Shown: positions 54,310 to 60,580 of the stretch, one piece after another
Position numbering within the stretch: the first letter of the stretch is position 1
How the letters are laid out: every line of letters starts with the position of its first letter
DNA from: Bacteroidales bacterium
GTDB taxonomy: Bacteria > Bacteroidota > Bacteroidia > Bacteroidales > UBA12077
DNA: 64,000 nucleotides
Direction: 5' to 3'
Assembly (NCBI GenBank): GCA_013138975.1
Contig: WTBR01000028.1
Coordinates: 1-64,000 of the forward strand
Position numbers and translations under genes: made by a program
Notes under the pieces: generated by a model
What the model was told of the DNA's origin: nothing
The model's input: the letters and a program-made list of their open reading frames with translations, nothing else
Databases searched by the model: none

Positions 54310-55587
54310 ATGAAAAATAGAATTTTTAATTTGTTTTTAATATTAGCCTTAGGATTTGGCTCGATGTTTATTAATTCATGTGAAAAGGAAATAATATATC
54401 CTGAGGATAGAGAAACGATTGATGAATTGTATTCATTAATGAATCAATGGTATTTTTGGAAAGACTCAATTCCGGATATTAATCCTGATGATTATTCAAG
54501 TCCTGAAGATTTGTTAGAAGCTATGAGATATATTCCAAGAGATAAGTGGAGTTATATTACTACGCAGGATGCACACTCTCAATACTTTGAAGAAGGCACA
54601 TATATTGGTTATGGATTTGGGTATGCACTGGATTCAGAAGGAAATACGAGAATTACTTTTTTATATGAGGATTCAGATTTCAGTGAAAAGGGGATTGAGC
54701 GGGGATGGATAATAAAAAAGATAAATGGGACTATTATTACTGAAAATTCGAGTTTAAATGATTTATTAGGGTCTAATGATATTGGTATTAGCAATACTAT
54801 TGAGCTTGAGTCGCCTACCGGAGAAATTGTTTCTGATGTATTTGTAAAAAAACTTATAAGCATGAATACTGTTGGTAATGTAAGTGTAATTGAAAAAGGA
54901 AGTGATAAAATTGGTTATTTTGTTTTTAAAAGTTTCATTGGGCCTTCGGCTGATGAACTTACAGAAGCATTTTCTTATTTTTTAACCGAAGGGGTTAATG
55001 AATTAGTTATAGATTTAAGATACAATGGTGGGGGGCAGGTAGATGTAGTTGAACATCTTGCAGGCTTGATTATTCCTGATCATGTTAATGGAGAATTGCT
55101 TTCTAAAATTATACATAATAGTGATAGATCAGATCAAGATAATAGTATTTATTTCGAGCAAAACTCCAATTCTTTACGATTAGACAAGGTATATTTCATC
55201 ACTAGCAAGAGCTCAGCATCAGCTAGCGAGCTAATTATAAATAGCCTTGATCCTTTTATTGATGTAATCCTTGTTGGCGATGATACTTATGGGAAACCAG
55301 TTGGAATGTACTCATTTGCTAGCAGAATAAGCAATGTGGTATATGTTCCCATAGCTTTTAAATTAACAAATTCTGCAGGATTTGGAGAGTTTTACGATGG
55401 ATTACAGGCCGACAGTTATGTTGCAGATGATATTAAATCAAATTTTGGAATTGGAGAAGATGTTTTTGATGAAGTGATTTATCATATTGAAAATGGTTCT
55501 TTTTCAAGTTTAAAATCATCCACTGATATTTATAGAGCACCATTTAAAGAAATTCGTAATTTAAGAGACGAAATAGGAACAATATAA
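54310..55587 (+). CDS. S41-family peptidase, probable lipoprotein
   Basis: The 425-residue protein starts with a lipoprotein-type signal (hydrophobic residues 6-22, INSC with Cys24). A short N-terminal domain (about 30-110) precedes a PDZ-like region (about 115-205) and an S41 tail-specific protease domain (about 210-370), with the serine in TSKSSASASE near residue 302 and the lysine region GKPVGMYSF near 327. It would cut protein C-termini in the periplasm. It lies 9 bases upstream of ruvC and may be co-transcribed with it. Confidence 0.85.
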   Translation: MKNRIFNLFLILALGFGSMFINSCEKEIIYPEDRETIDELYSLMNQWYFWKDSIPDINPDDYSSPEDLLEAMRYIPRDKWSYITTQDAHSQYFEEGTYIGYGFGYALDSEGNTRITFLYEDSDFSEKGIERGWIIKKINGTIITENSSLNDLLGSNDIGISNTIELESPTGEIVSDVFVKKLISMNTVGNVSVIEKGSDKIGYFVFKSFIGPSADELTEAFSYFLTEGVNELVIDLRYNGGGQVDVVEHLAGLIIPDHVNGELLSKIIHNSDRSDQDNSIYFEQNSNSLRLDKVYFITSKSSASASELIINSLDPFIDVILVGDDTYGKPVGMYSFASRISNVVYVPIAFKLTNSAGFGEFYDGLQADSYVADDIKSNFGIGEDVFDEVIYHIENGSFSSLKSSTDIYRAPFKEIRNLRDEIGTI

Positions 55588-55596
55588 AATCTGACA

Positions 55597-56151
55597 TTGG
55601 AGAAAGAAAGAATAATATTAGGGATTGATCCGGGAACAAGTATTATGGGCTATGGTCTAATAAGAGTTGTTGGAAAAGAAGCAAGTTTAATTGTTTTGGG
55701 TGTAATTGATCTCAGAAAATTAAGTGATCATTACACAAAACTTAAACGAATTTTTGATCGTGTTACATCCTTAATTGATCAATATCATCCAGATGAAATG
55801 GCTGTTGAGGCTCCATTTTTTGGAAAAAATGTACAATCAATGTTAAAACTTGGCAGAGCACAAGGAATAGCAATTGCTGCAGCTTTGTCAAGATCAATGC
55901 CAATATTTGAGTATGCACCCCGAAAAATCAAAATGTCTATAACAGGACAGGGGAATGCTTCAAAGGAACAAGTTGCAATGCTGTTAAAAACCCTATTGAA
56001 AATTAAAGAATTACCTTCTGATTTAGATGCTACCGATGGACTTGCAGCTGCAATGTGTCATTTTTACCAAACAAATATTCCGGTTACGGCAAAGGCATTT
56101 AATAGTTGGAAAGATTTTATAAATCAAAATCCGGCACGTATAAAAAAATAA
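55597..56151 (+). CDS. ruvC: Holliday junction resolvase RuvC
   Basis: The 184-residue protein has the four acidic residues of RuvC: Asp in [13 protein letters not shown] (near residue 10), Glu in [10 protein letters not shown] (near 69), and two Asp in [13 protein letters not shown] (near 143-146). It cuts Holliday junctions together with RuvAB. The best start is the TTG at 55597, giving the usual N-terminus ([14 protein letters not shown]); no ATG lies nearby. A strong terminator follows. Confidence 0.93.
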   Translation: MEKERIILGIDPGTSIMGYGLIRVVGKEASLIVLGVIDLRKLSDHYTKLKRIFDRVTSLIDQYHPDEMAVEAPFFGKNVQSMLKLGRAQGIAIAAALSRSMPIFEYAPRKIKMSITGQGNASKEQVAMLLKTLLKIKELPSDLDATDGLAAAMCHFYQTNIPVTAKAFNSWKDFINQNPARIKK

Positions 56152-56176
56152 TCCCGCATATTTGCGGGATTATTTT
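56147..56176. terminator. Bidirectional terminator between ruvC and tonB
   Basis: A perfect 12-base stem (AATAATCCCGCA at 56147-56158 with TGCGGGATTATT at 56163-56174) and a 4-base loop. It is flanked by A-rich and T-rich sequence on both sides, so it can serve both convergent genes. Confidence 0.9.
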
Positions 56177-56192
56177 ATATATCATTTATAGA

Positions 56193-56876
56193 TTATTGTA
56201 ATTGGAATGCAATTGGGAAAGTAAATCTAACTTTCACCGGTCTACCTCTTTGTTTTCCAGGAGTCCATTTTGGAGATGATTTAACAACTCTAACAGCTTC
56301 CCTGTCTAAAGATGGATCAACGCCACGAACAACAACAATATTTGTTACTTCGCCTCTAACACTGATGTCAAACTGAACAAATACTCTACCACTAACTCCA
56401 TTTTCTTGAGCAATCATAGGGTATTTTAAATTTTGCTGAATGTATGTTCGAAAAGCACTGTTCTCCTTACCTTGGAATGTTGGCATATCTTCAACAACAA
56501 AGAAAATTTGTTCTTCATCAATTTCTTCATCATCTTCATCAAATTCAACAATATCAATTTCAGTGTCCTGATCAGCTTCTGTATCGTCAAGTATTAGTTC
56601 GTCCTCAATTTCCACATCGTCTTCTACAATATTAATTACATCAGTTGTTTGTGGTGGTGGAGGAGGTGGAGGAGGTGGTTGATTTTGTCGTGTTATAGGA
56701 ATAATCTCTTCCTCTAAATCCAAGTCTTCCAGTTGTCCTAAAGAGTTAAGTTCTGAAGGTCGTGTTCCCCATTCAAAAGCAAGTAAAACTATACCTAGAA
56801 CGATAACATAACCTAACTGAAGAAACATACCTCTGCTCTTCTCTAAATTAGCCTTGTCTGTTTTTTTAACTTCCAT
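56193..56876 (-). CDS. tonB: TonB-family energy transducer
   Basis: The 227-residue protein has an N-terminal membrane anchor (about residues 20-38), a proline run (about 65-74), an acidic linker (about 77-125) and a C-terminal TonB domain (about 130-227; YPMIAQENGVSGRVFVQF, VRVVKSSPKWTPGKQRGRPVKV). It couples the proton motive force to TonB-dependent outer-membrane receptors. No ExoB/ExbD genes are adjacent. It ends at a bidirectional terminator. Confidence 0.93.
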   Translation of the reverse strand: MEVKKTDKANLEKSRGMFLQLGYVIVLGIVLLAFEWGTRPSELNSLGQLEDLDLEEEIIPITRQNQPPPPPPPPPQTTDVINIVEDDVEIEDELILDDTEADQDTEIDIVEFDEDDEEIDEEQIFFVVEDMPTFQGKENSAFRTYIQQNLKYPMIAQENGVSGRVFVQFDISVRGEVTNIVVVRGVDPSLDREAVRVVKSSPKWTPGKQRGRPVKVRFTFPIAFQLQ

Positions 56877-57224
56877 GTTGATTTATTTTTGAATGCCTAA
56901 AATAAATAATATAATATTGTTAATCAAAATTAAAATGTAAAAATAATAATATTATTTTGCTTCAGTAATAATAATACGCAATTTATAAGCTTATGTTTCT
57001 TTAAATCAAGATTTAAAAGTTAAAAAATGTTAAATTATTTAACTTTTACATAATATTATAATTATTAATGAATCCATTGAAATATTAAGCCGCTAAAATA
57101 GCTTTTCATTTTAAATAAAAAAATGTATTTTCGCATGATTTTAATTTTTTTGGCTTTATCTACCAAATGTTGGGCAGGGTTCAGTTGGCTCAAGATTATT
57201 GTACGAACATTAATAATTACATAT
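56877..57224. other. Intergenic region tonB/tRNA-Ala
   Basis: The 348 AT-rich bases contain no gene. A short stretch at 57180-57194 resembles the D-arm sequence of the following tRNA, but this is too little to call a tRNA remnant. Confidence 0.5.
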
Positions 57225-57298
57225 GGGGCATTAGCTCAGTTGGCTAGAGCGTTTGACTGGCAGTCAAGAGGTCAGCGGTTCGATTCCGCTATGCTCCA
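57225..57298 (+). tRNA. tRNA-Ala (anticodon GGC)
   Basis: The 74 bases fold as a standard cloverleaf: acceptor arm GGGGCAT / ATGCTCC, D arm GCTC/GAGC, anticodon stem TTTGA/TCAAG around the loop CTGGCAG (GGC at the centre, reading GCC/GCT Ala codons), and T arm AGCGG-TTCGATT-CCGCT. The G3-U70 wobble pair is present, the identity element for alanine tRNA. The CCA end is not encoded. A strong terminator follows at 57321. Confidence 0.97.
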
Positions 57299-57320
57299 CT
57301 AAGATTCAGAGAGATCAGAA

Positions 57321-57352
57321 AAAAGTTTGCAAGCCATTTGCAAACTTTTTTT
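57321..57352 (+). terminator. Terminator of tRNA-Ala
   Basis: A perfect 12-base stem (57321-57332 with 57338-57349), a 5-base loop and a T run, 22 bases after the tRNA. Confidence 0.92.
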
Positions 57353-57644
57353 ACTTTTAATACTGGCTCCTTTCCCTATAAATTTAAATCTCCCTCAATA
57401 CACGAATTATCTTCTTTATTTGTTGAAAGAGTTAATAATTGGGAGATTTTTAACATACGAAGAAGTTTTGCCTTTTTTCTTTACTCAAATATTTCGCAGC
57501 GTCTTCATTCATTTAGTAAATATAAAACCACGAAGTTCTGTCTTCACTAAGTAAGAATAAAGAAATACTCCTGTGGATTCCTCTTTGATTTTTACTTTTT
57601 TGGTTCGGGAATAGAAAAGGTATTTTATTTGTAACCATATTTAA

Positions 57645-57764
57645 AATTATGAAAATAATGACTGGAAACGTTGCCTTATTGAACAATTGCAAAAACTTTA
57701 CGACTTGGGTTGCTTTAAAAAAACTGCAAGAGTGATTTGTAAAGAATTAGAACTGGATATATAG
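57645..57764 (+). pseudogene. 39-codon remnant of an unidentified gene
   Basis: One frame reads NYENNDWKRCLIEQLQKL and goes on to VICKELELDI, then a stop. The residue pattern is protein-like and amphipathic, but there is no start codon and an in-frame stop lies just upstream, so it is a 3' fragment of a lost gene. Confidence 0.5.
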
Positions 57765-57769
57765 CTTAT

Positions 57770-57913
57770 TATCCTATCTTCGTTTTTCTTAAATCCTATC
57801 AGAAACGATAGGATTTTCTATATTTTGTGATACTATGAATTTCATTATCCTATCATTACTTTAACTTTATCCTATTATTTACGATAGGATAATTGTATAT
57901 TTGTGATAGGATA
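57770..57913. repeat. Array of seven TATCCTATC half-sites
   Basis: Half-sites of TATCCTATC (or GATAGGATA on the other strand) lie at 57770-57778, 57792-57800, 57807-57815, 57846-57854, 57868-57876, 57883-57891 and 57905-57913. They include two clear palindromes: ATCCTATC-6-GATAGGAT (57793-57814) and TATCCTAT-8-ATAGGATA (57868-57891). The second overlaps the -33 position of the fic promoter and the last half-site lies just downstream of its -7 element. The likely ligand is the winged-helix domain of the protein encoded next. Confidence 0.85.
57896..57903 (+). promoter_or_regulatory. -7 element of the fic gene
   Basis: TATATTTG fits TAnnTTTG, 27 bases before the start codon. The region where a TTG would be is occupied by an operator-like palindrome. 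Confidence 0.65.
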
Positions 57914-57930
57914 AATTCTAAATTGTTAAG

Positions 57931-58977
57931 ATGAAGTTTACATATCGGCAACAGAAAATTATTGAGATACTCAAAAATCACCCTAATGTTTCTATTTCAG
58001 AAATTCGTGATTTTTTGAATGAGGATATCTCACAACCAACCTTAAATCGTGATTTAGCAAAGTTAGTTGAATTATCTGCGATTGAAAAAACAGGTAAAGC
58101 AAGGGCAATCCGATATCGATTGTCAACTGGATTTATGTTGTTTGAACCTATTGATTTGGATGAATATTTTGCCAAAGAAATTGATTTTCGTAATGGTAAT
58201 AAGCATTTTAATAATGAGATTTTTTCAGTGATTGAGGACTCTCAATTATTTTCTACTGAAGAGGAAAAATATTTAGTTGCAATTAAGGATAAGTACTCGA
58301 AAAATATCAAGGATATTCCTGTAACTATTTATCAAAAAGAATTGGAACGATTGACAATTGATTTAAGTTGGAAATCATCTTAAATTGAAGGGAATACTTA
58401 TTCTCTTTTAGAAACAGAGCAGTTATTAACAAATAAAATTGAAGCTACAGACAAAACCAAAGAAGAGGCAATTATGCTTCTAAATCATAAAGATGCTTTA
58501 AATTATATTGCAGAAGAACCGCAAATGGTTAATACCATACGCATATCAATTATAGAAGACATTCACAGTATTTTGATTAAAGACTTAGGCGTTGATAAAA
58601 ATATTAGAACCCGACCTGTTGGTGTTACAGGTACAACTTATACACCACCTGATAATGAATTTCAGATTCGGGAATATTTGCAACGAATGTGTGATGTTGT
58701 TAATGCGCATAAAAACGGTTTTGAAAAAGCATTGCTGACAATTGCAATGATTTCCTATATTCAGCCCTTTGGTGATGGGAATAAGCGTACAGGTAGAATT
58801 ATGGGGAATGCTTTTTTGATGGCAGATAATAATTGTCCACTTTCTTATCGAAGTGTGATCTCTTTGGATTACAAAAAAGCGATGCTGGTTTTTTATGAAC
58901 AAAATAATATTCAGCCGTTTAAAGAATTATTTATTAAGCAGTATGAGTTTGCTGTAAATAATTATTTCTTAGGATAA
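57931..58977 (+). pseudogene. Winged-helix Fic protein split by an in-frame stop codon
   Basis: Two in-frame pieces (57931-58383, 150 codons; continuation to 58977 with the next ATG at 58474) form one 348-codon Fic protein. The N-terminus is a winged-helix DNA-binding domain (about 1-70). The first piece ends at LSWKSS; the TAA at 58381-58383 replaces the residue between SS and IEGN, in the inhibitory-helix motif SSxIEGN of class II Fic proteins. The Fic motif reads QPFGDGNKRTGR: the catalytic His of HPFx[D/E]GN[GK]R is Gln. The product is therefore probably inactive as an AMP-transferase, though the first piece could still bind DNA and the second could be translated from 58474. Confidence 0.85.
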
Positions 58978-59216
58978 AATTAGAAAACATCTTGTCTTCA
59001 TTCCTATGAAATCCTATCAGAATTGATATGGTATTTTCGTTTGAGTAATAGGAAATTTTATTAGCTAATAATCTTCTCTATAAGAATTCGATTAGCTGAA
59101 ACTTCAACAGCAACTTCATCTCTTAAAAGGAATCCAATTTAGAGAGAACTAAATCATAATTTAGTTCTAAGAATAGAATTTTTACATATAATGAGCGTAT
59201 GAATTTATATGTAATC
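58978..59216. other. Intergenic stretch with a flanking repeat of the fic module
   Basis: Positions 59009-59022 repeat the 14 bases AAATCCTATCAGAA found at 57791-57804, on the other side of the fic gene, followed in both copies by a related GATA(T)GG stretch. The rest shows nothing. Confidence 0.6.
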
Positions 59217-59432
59217 TCAGGGATATAATTCCAGATAAGCCTCAAACTTTCCAATAGCTCTTTTTGCATCTCCTTTTGACCAAGTTTTAAAGTTATTACC
59301 TAAATAATACTTACAAATACTACTATCATAAAATTTAACTCTATTCGGAGATATTTTGATTTTTGCATTATCTAAAAAGCCAGTTATATAAATGCCAAAT
59401 TCACTTTTCCCTTGATTGATATAAGTGTGGTT
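59217..59432 (-). pseudogene. Remnant resembling a phage/plasmid replication protein
   Basis: In one minus-strand frame 71 residues are open, ending at a TGA at 59217. The stretch includes KFYDSSICKYYLGNNFKTW, which resembles the N-terminal part of the gpII/gpX-type replication proteins of Bacteroidota plasmids and filamentous phages, by memory. It has no start codon and is truncated at both ends, so it is a fragment. It partly overlaps the preceding 150-residue gene in another frame. Confidence 0.45.
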
Positions 59433-59853
59433 CTAATTTGCTGTAATTCGTTTTCTCATTGTTTCCCTGTTTTATGATAATAATAAATATTCTTGAATCC
59501 GGTTTCAAATTGTAAGGCATTAGATCCACGTAATATTTCTTATAGATTCTATAATGGAATGATTTTTTAGCATTTTTATAGTTTCCGTCCCGTTCTATTA
59601 ATTCGTATTTTTCAAGATGTTTAATATAATTATAAGAATTGCAGCCTATTACGAACTCAATCTTTTGCTTGTTTATAGAAACGAATTCAGCTTCATTAAT
59701 ATCTTTATTGCGTTTGTTTCTTAAAGGTTTAGTAAGGATATAATCAATGATGTAAATGTAGCTTTCTTTGTTGCGTTTCACTTCCACATTAATTACATCT
59801 AATACTGAAGTCAGAATAAATAACTTTACTGGCTTATGAACTTTCATTCCCAA
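59401..59853 (-). CDS. Mobile-element protein of unknown function (possible replication-related winged helix)
   Basis: The 150-residue protein is basic, Lys/Asn/Tyr-rich and helical, with an element-like context. It has a recognisable helix-turn-helix-like stretch near residues 72-100 (KIEFVIGCNSYNYIKHLEKYELI). I recognise no family. The start overlaps the previous gene by 10 bases. The C-terminus may be altered, since a replication-protein-like frame begins where this one ends. Confidence 0.5.
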   Translation of the reverse strand: MGMKVHKPVKLFILTSVLDVINVEVKRNKESYIYIIDYILTKPLRNKRNKDINEAEFVSINKQKIEFVIGCNSYNYIKHLEKYELIERDGNYKNAKKSFHYRIYKKYYVDLMPYNLKPDSRIFIIIIKQGNNEKTNYSKLEPHLYQSREK

Positions 59854-60134
59854 AGTTTTAATTGATCGTCTTCAAGAATTAATTCTGGATTCGTTGTATA
59901 TTCTGTAGCTAAATGCTTAGTTATGCTACAATATCTCTTGCGAATTGGGTATAATTGATTTTGCAGTTTTAGAGTTCTGCAATATCGACAAATACTTTCT
60001 CTCATAACGCCAGTGGAAAAATCAACTTCTTTCATTGTCTGGGGTTTGTCAAAAAAAGCAAGATAAACTCTTTTGAGTTGAGTAAGAAAATGACTATCTT
60101 TTTTATTGATAGGGGGTTGATTGCTATTTTGCAT
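59844..60134 (-). CDS. Small winged-helix-like element protein
   Basis: The 96-residue protein begins with polar residues and has the stretch QLKRVYLAFFDKPQTMKEVD followed by a Cys-x2-Arg-Cys-like region (SICRYCRTLKLQNQLYPIRKRYCS). Similar small proteins, by memory, accompany replication genes of Bacteroidota plasmids and integrated elements. It overlaps its neighbours by 10 and 11 bases. Confidence 0.6.
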   Translation of the reverse strand: MQNSNQPPINKKDSHFLTQLKRVYLAFFDKPQTMKEVDFSTGVMRESICRYCRTLKLQNQLYPIRKRYCSITKHLATEYTTNPELILEDDQLKLWE

Positions 60135-60471
60135 GATTGCCCCTTTTCTTTTTTAAATACAGATGGGCTTCATTTTTAATTTCTGAAATAGTTTGTTTTT
60201 TGCCTTCAAGTATCCATTCAGTTAACTGTTTTTTTGAGAAGTAGAGTCGCTTAGTTTCTTTTCGTTTACAAACGGGGATTTCTTTACGTGGCACGTATCC
60301 GTAAATAGTAGATACGCTTAAATTTAAAAATTTGATTGCCTGAGATACGGTTAATAAATTTTCTGTTTCTGATTGATTGCTATTGTTTAATAATAGCTTT
60401 TCGATTTTATCCAGTTTAGAGAGCAACTGGCTAACTGATTCTTGTAAATTGTTAAAATTAATTTCTGGCAT
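60124..60471 (-). CDS. Excisionase/MerR-like helix-turn-helix protein
   Basis: The 115-residue protein has an N-terminal coiled-coil stretch (about 8-32) and a DNA-binding domain of the HTH_17/excisionase type (about 38-85): LLTVSQAIKFLNLSVSTIYG, then KEIPVCKRKETKRLYFSKKQLTEWI. Such proteins bind target sites to control excision or transcription of mobile elements. It is the first gene of the small element cluster, 110 bases behind the 834-residue gene, with a palindrome in the gap. Confidence 0.78.
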   Translation of the reverse strand: MPEINFNNLQESVSQLLSKLDKIEKLLLNNSNQSETENLLTVSQAIKFLNLSVSTIYGYVPRKEIPVCKRKETKRLYFSKKQLTEWILEGKKQTISEIKNEAHLYLKKKRGNHAK

Positions 60472-60553
60472 ACTTATTTACATTTAGATTTCATGTAAAA
60501 GTATGAGGTGTTGACTTGTATTTTATTGATAATGAGTTGTGTGTAGTTGCGTG

Positions 60554-60570
60554 AGTTGTGTTACACAACT
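60554..60570. repeat. 17-base palindrome, possible operator
   Basis: AGTTGTGT and ACACAACT pair perfectly around one central base. Similar AGTTGNGT half-sites lie at 60535-60542 and 60545-60552. The region is 82 bases upstream of the helix-turn-helix gene, so it is a candidate binding site. Confidence 0.6.
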
Positions 60571-60580
60571 TAAAACAATT

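Larger units (their letters stand above)
57299..57930. other. Intergenic region with operator-like repeats and a gene fragment
   Basis: The 632 bases contain the tRNA terminator, a 39-codon coding remnant (57645-57764), the operator-like repeats (57770-57913) and the fic promoter. The stretch 57353-57640 shows nothing that I can assign. Confidence 0.7.

Noticed and set aside
57180..57194. A short stretch similar to the D-arm of the following tRNA, suggesting a degenerate tRNA upstream.
   Set aside because: Only about 15 bases are similar, with no acceptor or anticodon arm around them.
57327..57554. Two overlapping plus-strand frames of 70-75 codons after the tRNA.
   Set aside because: They start inside the terminator hairpin, use improbable residue composition and show no homology-like pattern; they are chance frames in AT-rich DNA.
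57931..58383. A separate complete regulator gene ending before the Fic domain.
   Set aside because: The frame continues in phase past the stop with IEGNTYSLLETE and further family sequence, so one broken gene explains both pieces; a functional short regulator remains possible.
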